Source: Pseudomonas congelans
GTDB taxonomy: Bacteria; Pseudomonadota; Gammaproteobacteria; Pseudomonadales; Pseudomonadaceae
Assembly: GCF_900103225.1 (NCBI RefSeq)
Contig: NZ_FNJH01000003.1
Span: forward strand, 508,471-572,470
Length of the DNA: 64,000 bases
Direction: 5' to 3'
Shown here: positions 17,004 through 26,222 of the stretch, piece by piece
How the letters are laid out: every line of letters begins with the position of its first letter
Numbering within the stretch: the first letter of the stretch is position 1
Position numbers and translations under genes: made by a program
The notes under the pieces: generated by a model
Told to the model about the DNA's origin: nothing
Databases searched by the model: none
Seen by the model: only the letters and a program-made list of their open reading frames with translations

Positions 17004-17462
17004 TCACCGGCAATACAGGTCGAATGCGCCGTCGGTCACATCAAGGTTGATCGATGACATATTGAAACTGAACACGCCCCTTAGCCGCAGTGTGCAGGGG
17101 CTGGCTTCAAGCAGAACCAGCCGGCCGCCCTGGAAATGCGCAGAGTGGTAAACCGTGTTCTTGCGGTGCAGCGTTTCGTTGTAGATCACCTTGATCTGCT
17201 CATGATCGATCAGGTCGTGGTCGCCAGGCTCGAGATCGCGATCCAGAAACAAGCCGATGGTGGTTCGCCTGTTGCCCACCCTGCCGTCGGCGATGACCTG
17301 CCATATCCATTGAGCTGGGGCCCGTTCCAGCTCCGATCTCAGCGTCAGCCGACCTGTCAGTGAGGACGTCCTGAATGGCTGCGTGTTGATGCTGGCGGCA
17401 AAGCGGCCTTCATGGACAGCGGGGTGAACGAGGCGCCGCGGTGAGGGAGTCGGACGATGCAT
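17004..17462 (-). CDS. Hypothetical protein, 152 residues
   Basis: A predicted 152-residue protein with a basic, proline-rich N-terminus (MHRPTPSPRRLVHP) and a beta-strand-rich remainder ending GAFDLYCR. No signal peptide or membrane segment is evident and I do not recognise the family. AGGG precedes the ATG. It ends one base from the stop of the convergent hydrolase gene. It follows the modular surface-type gene cluster on the same strand, but a hairpin separates them. I accept it because the product looks protein-like and the opposite frames do not. Confidence 0.55.
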   Translation of the reverse strand: MHRPTPSPRRLVHPAVHEGRFAASINTQPFRTSSLTGRLTLRSELERAPAQWIWQVIADGRVGNRRTTIGLFLDRDLEPGDHDLIDHEQIKVIYNETLHRKNTVYHSAHFQGGRLVLLEASPCTLRLRGVFSFNMSSINLDVTDGAFDLYCR

Positions 17463-17487
17463 GGGCTGACCCTGAAAGACTCTTGAA

Positions 17488-17526
17488 AACGGCGACAGGG
17501 CGTTACACCTTTAGCGCAACGCCCTG
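17488..17526 (-). terminator. Hairpin terminator after the 877-residue protein gene
   Basis: A 9-bp perfect inverted repeat, CAGGGCGTT / AACGCCCTG (17496-17504 and 17518-17526), with a 13-base loop. Read on the minus strand it is followed within 10 bases by TTTT, which suits termination of the upstream modular-protein operon before the 152-residue gene. Confidence 0.55.
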
Positions 17527-17556
17527 CCGGATATTTAATGGGGTTTCAGCAATCGA

Positions 17557-20190
17557 TCATCTGATGCCTACGCCAAGACTGGCGTTATGACTCTTCAGTT
17601 TGAAGTTGCCGCCAGTGACCATGTTCTTCACGTAATACCAGTTCCATCCACCGATGCCAGCGCTTGAAACCGTCGACGACCAATAGTTGCCGTTACCCAT
17701 CGGCCAGCGATTGCCATACAGGGCGTGGATATCCACCAGCTCGTGAATGGTTGGAATCCTCGCGCCATTGTTACCCGCGTTTTTGTTGATCTGAGAAAAG
17801 CTGCCACTGCCCAGGCCGACGCAATGAATGACGCCGGTCACGGTGACCGTGTAGTGCTTGCTCGCGCCCAGCGCATCGGTCGCGGTAATGATGGCCGTGC
17901 CTTTGCCTCGAACCGAGGTCAGGCCGTTGCTGTCCACTTTCGCGACCAGCGGGTTGCTCGAGGTGTACTGATAGGGTGCCTGCCCGCCACTGGCCTGACG
18001 CTGAAGGGTGGTGTCAGCCGGGAAGTTCGGCAGCAGGTCCGGCGAGCCCGGAAGCAGATAGACCTTGCCCGCCAGGGTGACCGGCGAAGTGTCCAGCACC
18101 AGCTCGGGCTGCGCCGCCAGAATCTGCAAGGCCAGCGTGCCGGAGACCTGTACCAGGCCGTTGACGCGATTGACGACATAAGAAATCGCGACCGTCTGCC
18201 CGGCGTTTGCCGTAACCAGCGCTGCAGCAAACACGACCTCCAGCGTCTTGCCAGCGTCTGCGCCGGTCAGGGTCTTTTCGCGGGAGTCATTGCCGTTGGG
18301 CCCTTGCCACTGTGTGATGACCTGGTCGCCGGCTTGCAGATTGGCTGTCGCGTCGATCACCACTGTTGCGCCGGATAAAGCGTCGGCCGGGTCTAGCGTG
18401 GTGCCGATGGCTTCTTTCAGGGTGGGGGTGGGGAGGGGCAGTGCCACCATCTCACGGATAGTAATTGCCAATGTCTCCGATTCAGCAATTCGGTCTCCTT
18501 GTTGTACCGTATACCAGACCTGGACCAGCCTGTTTAAATTGGCATCTACGTATCGTTTAGGAATGCGGAATACGGTTTCCCTGTTGACCGTTCCGGAATT
18601 AATGACGGTGTATGTGCCATAGGTACCCTCTGTATCACCGCCTTCCCAGTGAATGGTGACTTTGTCTCCCTCAGCCATTGCGCGATAAGGCAACACGCGA
18701 ACAATGGCTTCCAGCGGTATATCGGCCGGGTCGAGAACGCCGTCAGCACTCAGTTTGTCCACGACAGGAGCTTCCAGCGGAGTGCTGTTATCCACGTCCA
18801 CGAGCAACCGTAGTATGGGCGATTTGAAGAACGCTTTCGCGTAGGTGGTTACTGTGTAATACACCTCAAGTGAACCGCCTGCCAATGCACCCACCTTGTC
18901 ATCCGGAATCAAATAGTCGATGCCCTTGCCGATATCATCGGCATTCAGGTTTTTAACCTCTTGATGCATGACCGTCTCACCGTTAGCAGCCTTGCCAATC
19001 CATACCAGATTGATGTCGTGGCCGTCTGCCATGAAGTAATAAGGCGGCACTTGAGTTATCACATTGTGACTATCAGGGTTCAGAATTCCGTTGGTGACGC
19101 CTTGGACATGCGGCAATGATAACTGCTGCGGTTGACCGAGCACTGCGAGTGTCAAACTCTTTGAGCGCAGCACCTCGCCAGTGCCTTTGATCACCGTATA
19201 TTTAAGACGTGCCCGGCCCTGTGCGATGGGATGGAACTGTTCATTGGGGATGAGAAACTCGATGAAGCTGCCAGGTATCTGAACCACTTTTGATTCAGTG
19301 AAGGATTCCAGTTGCATGCCTTCTGCAGTGTTTCGCTCCATCACAAAATTTATGATGTCGCCAATCGCGATATTGACATTTGACAGCACGAGCGCTTGAA
19401 CATCAGCGCCAGCCAGTTTATCGAGATCAAGCTCCATGTTTGGCGCCTGTGGGGCGATCGGTGCCTGCAGGCTGGAGTTGCCAGCCTCGACTGCGACATA
19501 GGCTGGGAAAGAGAAGCGGGACCAGTTATTGACGACATCCCTGACGTCGTACCGGACAACTATATTTTCCGAGTCCCCCGCTTCGATAATGATCTGCTTG
19601 TCGATACTCACAGTCACGGGTTTACCAAGCTGGTCTTCTGTCAGAGGAGGGTATTCGACCCTGATGCCGTGCCAATAGATGAAAATCGAGTCCCCTGCAG
19701 CCATATTCTCGTAAGCATCGAGGGTGACGCTTACTTCTTCCGGTGAGGTGATCACGCCAGAGGGATTGACGGTCGGAATGTTGAGCTTTTCATTTTCGTA
19801 CGGTGTGGCTGGGTCGGGATCCCGACCACCGGGGATTTCCAGTTTGACGACTATTTTGTTAACAGGCGAATGTTCCTGGATATTGGAGGGAAACGCTGTG
19901 TAGAGATAGCTGACATCCGTAAGGCCTGACTGTATCCAGCGGATATCCACATACAATGAAAAAATGCCATTGGTGTTCGATGAGTCTGAAGAATGTGTGT
20001 AGGTATCAATAACCTCATTGTGTGTTCCCCAGAACAGGTCGATCCGATCTTTTGGCTTGAGGTTGATAGGGCCGATCAGTATTTCTATCGGCTTGGCCGG
20101 GTCTGCTACGTCAACATCGCCAATGCCTTGAGGGTTATAGCTCAAGGGCAATGGAACAGGCAGTGCAGATGACGTGTGTATTGAATTCAT
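17557..20190 (-). CDS. Modular beta-sandwich repeat protein with C-terminal lectin-like domain
   Basis: An 877-residue protein made of about six Ig-like modules of roughly 100-110 residues (approximately 20-120, 137-237, 247-352, 355-468, 472-578, 585-692). They share the patterns 'aGDxixxxWxG' and 'vxYxV...xxSxxLxvxV'. A bacterial Ig2-like domain (about 697-787, with SNPLVAKVDSNGLTSVRGKG) and a C-terminal domain follow (about 788-877: RIPTIHELVDIH, GNYWSSTVSSAG), similar to C-terminal units of some intimin/invasin-like proteins. No signal peptide is seen, so the route to the surface, if any, is unknown. It lies 51 bases after the related 609-residue gene, probably one operon. GC content rises towards the C-terminal third. 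Confidence 0.8.
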   Translation of the reverse strand: MNSIHTSSALPVPLPLSYNPQGIGDVDVADPAKPIEILIGPINLKPKDRIDLFWGTHNEVIDTYTHSSDSSNTNGIFSLYVDIRWIQSGLTDVSYLYTAFPSNIQEHSPVNKIVVKLEIPGGRDPDPATPYENEKLNIPTVNPSGVITSPEEVSVTLDAYENMAAGDSIFIYWHGIRVEYPPLTEDQLGKPVTVSIDKQIIIEAGDSENIVVRYDVRDVVNNWSRFSFPAYVAVEAGNSSLQAPIAPQAPNMELDLDKLAGADVQALVLSNVNIAIGDIINFVMERNTAEGMQLESFTESKVVQIPGSFIEFLIPNEQFHPIAQGRARLKYTVIKGTGEVLRSKSLTLAVLGQPQQLSLPHVQGVTNGILNPDSHNVITQVPPYYFMADGHDINLVWIGKAANGETVMHQEVKNLNADDIGKGIDYLIPDDKVGALAGGSLEVYYTVTTYAKAFFKSPILRLLVDVDNSTPLEAPVVDKLSADGVLDPADIPLEAIVRVLPYRAMAEGDKVTIHWEGGDTEGTYGTYTVINSGTVNRETVFRIPKRYVDANLNRLVQVWYTVQQGDRIAESETLAITIREMVALPLPTPTLKEAIGTTLDPADALSGATVVIDATANLQAGDQVITQWQGPNGNDSREKTLTGADAGKTLEVVFAAALVTANAGQTVAISYVVNRVNGLVQVSGTLALQILAAQPELVLDTSPVTLAGKVYLLPGSPDLLPNFPADTTLQRQASGGQAPYQYTSSNPLVAKVDSNGLTSVRGKGTAIITATDALGASKHYTVTVTGVIHCVGLGSGSFSQINKNAGNNGARIPTIHELVDIHALYGNRWPMGNGNYWSSTVSSAGIGGWNWYYVKNMVTGGNFKLKSHNASLGVGIR

Positions 20191-20241
20191 GTATTTTCTC
20201 TTTTTTCTTGTTTAAAGATAAATGGCGGAGTTCAGGCAAGG

Positions 20242-22071
20242 TCAAATTCTGCAGAGTCCACCGACACGCATATCGACGTAGGCGCTGGCGCGTTTAGAGT
20301 TACCTTGGCCCATGCTGCTTTTTACCTGGAAGCTGATGTCAGCATGCCCGTAACAGTGCTGGTTCAATACAGTGCGTGGCACCAGAATGTTAACGCCGTT
20401 TTGAACTTCTTCTTGAGTGATGGCCGGTGACGTGACTGACCACTCGAATTTTTTATCATCGCCCACCAGCTCGTTGTAGGCTTCATAGGTGAAGACAATG
20501 ACTTGTCCTGGCGCCATGTTTATATAGGGATGTATGAAAATGGGGGCGCCTTGCGCGCTATTTTCAAAGGTCAGCGTGCCGTTGGCAGACAGCGACATAA
20601 ATTGCGGTGCTTCTGGCCCTTCCGGACCACCCGGTAATTCATTTTTCGAGCGCACAATCAAGCCCTGCTCTGATGAGGTGGAGAGATTGGGATTACCCTC
20701 GGTTTTGACGGTGTAATAAACTCTGATGTCGTTTCCTGTGCCCACGGCGGTAAACTTACTGTTCAGCGCAGTGAGCAACAGCGTACGGCCTGCGACGACG
20801 TCGCTGTTGGTGAGCGTGTAGGGTTGTTCCAATACCTCTTGGCCGCCCCAAAAGACCGTCAAGATCTGATTGGCCTTAAAGAGGGGGTTCCAGTTAACCA
20901 ATACGGTGGCGTCAAGCTCAAAGTCGTTCTCATCAATAAAGTTGTCTTCATTGCTGGGCGTGCTGCTGCTACCTTTGATCGTCGGCTTGTCGAGAACGCC
21001 AGGCACGGGCAGCTCAATATTGACAAGCACTTCAAGAGGGTCTGAAGTACCGGTAACCTGTCCGTTTCTGATGACGTCATACTTGATGTCGCGCAGACCA
21101 CTCTGAGCCTGTTCAATGATCAGATATGGGACATCAAAGAACAGAATGAAAGGCTCGTCCAGGTCCTCCACGGCAACAGAGGCAGGCCCTAAGTCTTCAG
21201 AACCCCAGTGCAGGAGAATCTGATCGCCTTCCATCAAAAAGGACGAGAACGGAATTTTTACCTCGACGCTGGCCGTGGCCTCTGCGTAATCAATCACGCC
21301 GTCGTTATTATCAATAACCGGAGCAGGCAGGCCGGGCGTCACTTCGGTCAGAAACAGAGGGATGGTAATCTTCTGAGACTCGGCAGACGTGTTGCCGGCT
21401 CGGTCTGTCACCGTGTAATAGGTTGCGCCTGCAGGGCTGCCGAGAGCAGTAAGAAACTCCTTGGTAAACAGGATTTCGATCGCTTGACTTTCATCTTCCA
21501 GACCGTTCAGTTCAAGCTCTGGACCGGGCACGTTTCCCCAATAGGTTTTGATAACGTCGCCGCGATTCAGTCCCGAATATCCGAAAATGCTACCGGTCAA
21601 TACACCGCCCATGGACTGAAGCTCTTCAAGTGTCAGGCCATCTTTGGCCTCAGCCGGAAAATCCATGTAACCCAGTTGATGGGCGCCCGGAGCGGTGCGG
21701 TCGACAACAAGCGTTTTGATTTGGGACGATTGCTCCGCACCACTGGGATAACCGATCGTCATGTAGTCAAGTTCGTACGCGCCATCGTCTTTCAGTTCGG
21801 TGTCGACGGGGATGGTCAAGCGTAATAGCGTTCCGACCGGTGGAAGAGGTATCAGTTGGCCTGCTAAACCAACTTCATCGCCATTCAATCGCAACTGGTA
21901 AGAGTCTTGAAGCCTGGCACCTTCCCAGACTGGAAATTCGACGATGATGTCATTGGCAAGGTCGGCTGTTTTTATAAGTCCGTCCGCTTCGTCTGCGACA
22001 GGAACAAACGGTGGTATGAGCGTCGGTTCTTGATTGGGGCCGCGTGTGTAAAAATTGTTGTTTTGATGCAT
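20242..22071 (-). CDS. Modular beta-sandwich repeat protein, 609 residues
   Basis: A relative of the downstream 877-residue protein, with about five Ig-like modules. Examples of module signatures are GLNRGDVIKTYWGN, LMEGDQILLHWGSEDLG and FKANQILTVFWGG, each followed by a strand such as ATYYTVTDRAGNTSAESQKI. The N-terminus (MHQNNNFYTRGPNQEPTLIPP) has no signal peptide; the C-terminus ends SAYVDMRVGGLCRI. AAGGAA precedes the ATG. Composition is more AT-rich than core genes. It is probably the first gene of a two-gene operon, divergent from the autotransporter gene. Function is unknown; adhesion or surface coating is a guess from fold and context. Confidence 0.78.
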   Translation of the reverse strand: MHQNNNFYTRGPNQEPTLIPPFVPVADEADGLIKTADLANDIIVEFPVWEGARLQDSYQLRLNGDEVGLAGQLIPLPPVGTLLRLTIPVDTELKDDGAYELDYMTIGYPSGAEQSSQIKTLVVDRTAPGAHQLGYMDFPAEAKDGLTLEELQSMGGVLTGSIFGYSGLNRGDVIKTYWGNVPGPELELNGLEDESQAIEILFTKEFLTALGSPAGATYYTVTDRAGNTSAESQKITIPLFLTEVTPGLPAPVIDNNDGVIDYAEATASVEVKIPFSSFLMEGDQILLHWGSEDLGPASVAVEDLDEPFILFFDVPYLIIEQAQSGLRDIKYDVIRNGQVTGTSDPLEVLVNIELPVPGVLDKPTIKGSSSTPSNEDNFIDENDFELDATVLVNWNPLFKANQILTVFWGGQEVLEQPYTLTNSDVVAGRTLLLTALNSKFTAVGTGNDIRVYYTVKTEGNPNLSTSSEQGLIVRSKNELPGGPEGPEAPQFMSLSANGTLTFENSAQGAPIFIHPYINMAPGQVIVFTYEAYNELVGDDKKFEWSVTSPAITQEEVQNGVNILVPRTVLNQHCYGHADISFQVKSSMGQGNSKRASAYVDMRVGGLCRI

Positions 22072-22407
22072 GTCGAAATTCCTTTATTTGATTTTTATTG
22101 ACGAGCAGGAGTGTCCTGATGCCGTCAGTCGATAACGATAATTCCAGGGGCGCTTGGCCGTCAGAGAGAAGCTCTTGGCTTCATCTGGATTTTTAAGTAA
22201 TAGACTTTTTGGGCGGCTGTCAATGCTCTTTGGGCAAGTATTTTTATGGATGTAGGCTGGCTGTCCAATCGGACTAGCCTAGTGTTTTGTGGGAAAGGTA
22301 CTACTAAATTTTCGGAATTGGACTACTTGTTTGTTATTGGAAATTAATTGTATCTGCTAGCAGTGCAGCCACAATAAAACTCCTATGAATGTTGAGAGTT
22401 TCTTATC
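22072..22407. other. AT-rich divergent promoter region
   Basis: About 336 bases separating the 609-residue gene and the autotransporter gene, which are read outward. It is rich in A/T and holds no credible gene. An inverted repeat GGCTGTCC-AATC-GGACTAGCC with one bulged base lies near 22256-22276. No convincing -35/-10 pair was identified. Confidence 0.5.
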
Positions 22408-24618
22408 GTGGCTGAGTGTTTTATTGGGAAGTGTGGGCTTTACAGGGCAGGGCTGGGCGCTATTGCGTACCTCGCGTCGACTCACGTGATGGCCGACTCT
22501 CCGCTTAGGGAGATTGTCAGAGACCGGACAGAGTATGTGGATGCGGCCAGCGCATTTGATAGTTACTCTGTATACGGTACTGGATACCTTCATTCCGACG
22601 GGGCTGCGATCAAACATATTTATTCCTACGGCGGAAGGACCGAGTTAACTGGTAATACCCTGGTCAAGGATGGAATGCTGTCTGACCGTGACGCTCGAGC
22701 TTTAGTTAAGGACTCCACCATCCTCAGCGATCGCACGGTAGCGCTCATCGTGCAGGGCAACTCGAACGTGACACTTGAACACAGTGTCGTTGAGGGAAAA
22801 GGGGGCGGCATTACCGTTGTCGAGGACGCCTCGGCCCTGATCAGCAATACACAGGTCAGCTCGCTGCAGGGTGAAGTTGGTAGACACACTGGCTGGGGCG
22901 TTGGCATTTTTGGCGCTCGCGCTGATATCACTTCCCGGAGCTACATAAAAGGCTTGTCTCACGGGGTATGGTTCACTCATCCAGGCCTCACAGTGGGTGA
23001 TGGAACGCAGTTCAATCACGGTCAACTGAGCATCGACAACTCTACCGTCGAAGGGCTGACAGGAGCCGCCATAAGGGTGGAAGGGCGTGAGGGTATAAGC
23101 CACCTTGCGGATATTGAGATCAAGAACGACACCCTCCTGTTGTCCGGCAATGGCATGCTTCTTGAGGTTCTGAACCAGAGCACCGCCAACTTCAACGTCG
23201 ACAACAGCACCCTCAATGGCAACCTTGTCGCCGATGACACCAGCACCCTGAATATCACGCTGCAAAACGGCGCGCAATTGAACGGCGACATCGTCAATGG
23301 CAACCGTCTGGCGATTACCTCGGGCAGTCACTGGCAGATGCAGGGCGACAATGCCGTCAGGTCGCTTTCCCTGCAGGGTGGCAGGGTCTCGTTTGCTGGC
23401 GAAGGGTTTCATACCCTTTCGCTGAATGAGTTGTCAGGGGCTGGCACGTTCGGCTTGCGCGTGGATCTGGACAACGGCTTCGGAGACCTCATTGACGTCA
23501 ACGGTCAGGCCAGTGGGCAGTTCGGCTTGCGGGTGCGCAACACGGGGGAGGAGATTGTGCCTGCCGACATGGCACCGCTCAAGGTGGTGCATACCGAAGG
23601 TGGCGACGCGCAATTCAGCCTGCTGGGCGGACGGGTCGACCTGGGCGCCTATTCGTATTTGCTGGAGCAGCAGGGCAATGACTGGTTCATCGTCGGTAAA
23701 CACAAGGTCATAAGCCCTTCGACCCAGAGCGCGCTTGCCCTTTACAGTGCGGCACCTGCCATCTGGATGAGTGAGCTCTCTACCTTGCGTTCGCGCATGG
23801 GTGAGGTTCGTGCAAGCGGCAGGGCGGGCGGCTGGATGCGTGCCTATGGCAACAGGCTGAATGCCACGACCAGTGACGGTGTTGACTACCGGCAGAAACA
23901 AAGTGGCCTGTCGCTGGGTGCCGATGCGCCCGTCGAGGTCAGCAACGGCCAACTGGTAGTGGGTGTGCTGGGAGGGTACAGCACGTCCGGTATCGATTTG
24001 AGCCGTGGCACTACGGGTAAAGTCGACAGCTACTATGCAGGCGCCTATGCCACCTGGCTGTTGGACGAAGGCTACTACGTTGACGGCGTGCTCAAACTCA
24101 ACCGCTTTCGCAACAAGGCAGATGTTGCCATGAGCGATGCAAGCAAGGCCAAGGGTGACTACACCAACAACGGGGTAGGGGGATGGGTAGAGTTCGGCCG
24201 CCACATAAAACTGGCGGACGATTACTTTCTCGAACCGTTCGCTCAGTTGTCCAGTGTCGTCGTTCAGGGACAGGAACTGCGCCTGGACAACGGCATGAAG
24301 GCGAAGAACAACCAGACTCAATCGGTATTGGGCAAGGTGGGCACCTCGCTGGGCCGCAGTGTCGCGCTCAAGGATCGCGGGGTCTTGCAGCCTTATGTGC
24401 GCGTCGCCGTTGCACAGGAGTTTTCGCGCCGCAACGAGGTGAAAGCCAACGATGTGAAATTCGATAACAGCCTGTTCGGTTCGCGCGGCGAACTGGGGGC
24501 CGGGGTATCGGTGTCGCTGTCCGAGCGCCTGAGACTGCACGCAGACTTCGATTACATGAAAGGTCGGCATATCGAGCAACCCTGGGGAGCGAATGTGGGG
24601 CTCCGCCTGGCATTCTGA
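22408..24618 (+). CDS. Type Va autotransporter, pertactin-like passenger
   Basis: A 736-residue self-exported surface protein. The N-terminus, after a GTG start preceded by GAGAG, contains a signal-like stretch (LGAIAYLASTHVMA) with likely cleavage before DSP. Residues about 50-425 form a beta-helix-type passenger with repeated strand patterns ('DNSTLNGNLV', 'LQNGAQLNGDIV'). A linker helix follows near 432-470 (STQSALALYSAAPAIW), then the C-terminal beta-barrel (from about 472, GGWMRAYGNRL) ending in the canonical terminal Phe (GLRLAF). An in-frame TGA just upstream supports the GTG start. A strong terminator follows. Likely adhesin, with function unproven. Confidence 0.9.
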   Translation: MAECFIGKCGLYRAGLGAIAYLASTHVMADSPLREIVRDRTEYVDAASAFDSYSVYGTGYLHSDGAAIKHIYSYGGRTELTGNTLVKDGMLSDRDARALVKDSTILSDRTVALIVQGNSNVTLEHSVVEGKGGGITVVEDASALISNTQVSSLQGEVGRHTGWGVGIFGARADITSRSYIKGLSHGVWFTHPGLTVGDGTQFNHGQLSIDNSTVEGLTGAAIRVEGREGISHLADIEIKNDTLLLSGNGMLLEVLNQSTANFNVDNSTLNGNLVADDTSTLNITLQNGAQLNGDIVNGNRLAITSGSHWQMQGDNAVRSLSLQGGRVSFAGEGFHTLSLNELSGAGTFGLRVDLDNGFGDLIDVNGQASGQFGLRVRNTGEEIVPADMAPLKVVHTEGGDAQFSLLGGRVDLGAYSYLLEQQGNDWFIVGKHKVISPSTQSALALYSAAPAIWMSELSTLRSRMGEVRASGRAGGWMRAYGNRLNATTSDGVDYRQKQSGLSLGADAPVEVSNGQLVVGVLGGYSTSGIDLSRGTTGKVDSYYAGAYATWLLDEGYYVDGVLKLNRFRNKADVAMSDASKAKGDYTNNGVGGWVEFGRHIKLADDYFLEPFAQLSSVVVQGQELRLDNGMKAKNNQTQSVLGKVGTSLGRSVALKDRGVLQPYVRVAVAQEFSRRNEVKANDVKFDNSLFGSRGELGAGVSVSLSERLRLHADFDYMKGRHIEQPWGANVGLRLAF

Positions 24619-24646
24619 TTGTTGAAGCCAGTGCCTGAGCAACACC

Positions 24647-24679
24647 AAAGCCCCCGGTGAGTGATCACCGGGGGCTTTT
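24647..24679 (+). terminator. Rho-independent terminator of the autotransporter gene
   Basis: A 14-bp perfect stem (AAAGCCCCCGGTGA and its complement) with loop GTGA, ending in CTTTT. It sits 28 bases after the autotransporter stop and just before the end of the convergent 181-residue gene, so it may serve both strands. Confidence 0.9.
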
Positions 24680-24682
24680 CAG

Positions 24683-25228
24683 TTAATGATCGGTGAACCT
24701 GCGTTTGCGTTGTCTCTGTCGGGAGGTGACAGGCACCGCGTAGTTGACGTTCACCCGTAGCACTGGCGATGTGCCGATCAGTCGATGATCACGATAAAGC
24801 TCGTAATACAGATCAACCAGACCGTACTGAATATAGGGCGTAAAAGTGTAGGAAATGCACAGCACACGTATCACGCTGTTTTCGCCTACCCGATGAAAAA
24901 GCGTTGTCGATGACAGGTTTTTCCCCCAATAGAAACGGATTTCGTCACCCCAGCACATTTTGACTGACCCCGGGATATGAATGGTAATGCCCGCATGTGC
25001 CTGTTCGTGACTGATGGAATCAGGATCGATGTCAGGCAGCACAGGTGCTTTCAGCGTGTCGGAAATATCGGATGGAAGATGGAGGGGACTCGCGTGTCGG
25101 TAGAGGCTCTTGTGGGGCGGGGCTTCTTGAACAGTGCTCGCGCTGTCGGGATTGTTTTGTTTTTTTTGGGTGCGCGCCGCTACATCCGTGGATTGTTCTT
25201 TATCCATCGTGAACTCTTTTATTGACAT
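24683..25228 (-). CDS. Single-module relative of the modular beta-sandwich proteins
   Basis: A 181-residue protein (174 if the second Met is used) with a hydrophilic N-terminus and one Ig-like module near residues 75-165. The module carries CWGDEIRFYWGKN and VDLYYELYRDHRLIGTSPVLRVNV, the same signature as the modules of the 609- and 877-residue proteins. It ends in a basic tail (SRQRQRKRRFTDH). No signal peptide is seen. Ribosome-binding sites are weak for both starts. It is probably a shortened paralogue, either functional or a remnant, and lies between the autotransporter and a decayed paralogue. Confidence 0.65.
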   Translation of the reverse strand: MSIKEFTMDKEQSTDVAARTQKKQNNPDSASTVQEAPPHKSLYRHASPLHLPSDISDTLKAPVLPDIDPDSISHEQAHAGITIHIPGSVKMCWGDEIRFYWGKNLSSTTLFHRVGENSVIRVLCISYTFTPYIQYGLVDLYYELYRDHRLIGTSPVLRVNVNYAVPVTSRQRQRKRRFTDH

Positions 25229-25632
25229 TAAGTTGAGTTGTTATATGCGTGCCGGCAGTGGTCGGCAACGGAAATATTACAAGGCACATAAGTGTTCAGG
25301 TCAAGTGTCTGCAGATGTAAAGGCCAGGCAGAGGTTGTGTGAGGTTGTGCAGTTACATTTGGTATCATGTGCGTAGTAAATTATCGCTTGTTAGTATCTG
25401 AGATGCTGTAAATAAAGGGTGTGGCTTGTTGTGGGTGTTTTTTTGGGGTTTCTTATGCATGAAATACCCGTAGGACATTAACTACAGATAAGTCTTATAA
25501 AAGGTGAAAAATTACGTTTTGGCTGAATTCCCACTCCAACGTAGGAATATTCACTCAACTTTATCATTAGGGTCCCGCAAGCGTCAGTGTGCGAAGCCGT
25601 CAAGGTTGTGGGCAGAAATGCAGGTGCTGTGC
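25229..25632. other. AT-rich intergenic stretch without features
   Basis: About 400 bases with AT-rich runs and no credible coding frame, RNA gene or terminator that I can recognise. It lies between the single-module gene and a decayed paralogue on the same strand, and may hold the promoter of the single-module gene near its left end. Confidence 0.5.
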
Positions 25633-26161
25633 TTAGAGCTGCATTGACAGTGTCACGGAGTGCGAGAGCAGTGACAGGTCGCCCGCACGGTCGATGACTT
25701 GACAGTTGATGGTGAAGTGTTGGCTGCCCACACCAAGCAGGAAGGCTTTGCTGAAAATGATCTGCAGGGGGCGGTAACAAGGTTTTCAGGTTCTACCGCA
25801 TGAACCGGGCCTTCTCTGTTATTGCAGAAGGTCTGGACGCAGTCGCCGGCTCGCATGCCGGTGTAACCGGAGAGCATTCGTTTAAGGACTTCGCCAAAAC
25901 TGATCGAACGGAAGATGGTGGGTGCAAACAGTGCTGCGCCGGTCGCAGAGCTAAAGTTTCACTCGGGTGATAATCGATGTTTGCCGGGGTAATAAATAAC
26001 TACCGCATCACCTGGGTTTCAACTGATCGGAGTGTGCGCTCGCTGTCAATGGTCAGAGGTGTCGTGCTGCTGTCATTTAAATCGTTAAAGAAATATCCTA
26101 CGCAGTCTTCAGAGTGCTTCTCAAGTTCTGTCAGATTTAAATAGAAAGCTAACAGTGCACA
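25633..26161 (-). pseudogene. Decayed paralogue of the modular beta-sandwich proteins
   Basis: Reading the minus strand across frames recovers a protein related to the first two modules of the 609-residue neighbour. From 26161 an open stretch gives FYLNLTELEKHSEDC and TPLTIDSERT, ending at TAG (26000-26002). After a further in-frame TGA (25959-25961) a second stretch gives LSGYTGMRAGDCVQTF, which aligns with FGYSGLNRGDVIKTYW. The frame shifts near a run of five C (25767-25771) and continues QIIFSKAFLLGVGSQ and VIDRAGDLSLLSHSVTL, aligning with EILFTKEFLTALGSP and VTDRAGNTSAESQKI, to TAA at 25633-25635. It cannot make an intact protein and no intact start is seen. Confidence 0.75.
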
Positions 26162-26174
26162 CTATGAGCGGTCA

Positions 26175-26211
26175 TAAAAAAGCCCCGACCAAACGAAGTT
26201 TGTCGAGGCTT
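26175..26211 (-). terminator. Rho-independent terminator of the aer-like gene
   Basis: On the minus strand, 11 bases past the receptor stop codon, a stem AAGCCTCGACAAAC / GTTTGGTCGGGGCTT with a short TTC loop is followed by a T-run (CTTTTTTA). Minor internal mismatch only. Confidence 0.88.
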
Positions 26212-26222
26212 GGCAAACAGTC

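Noticed and set aside
25478..25780. A 100-codon frame as an intact gene
   Set aside because: It is a wrong-frame reading of the decayed modular paralogue; the correct frames align with the 609-residue protein.
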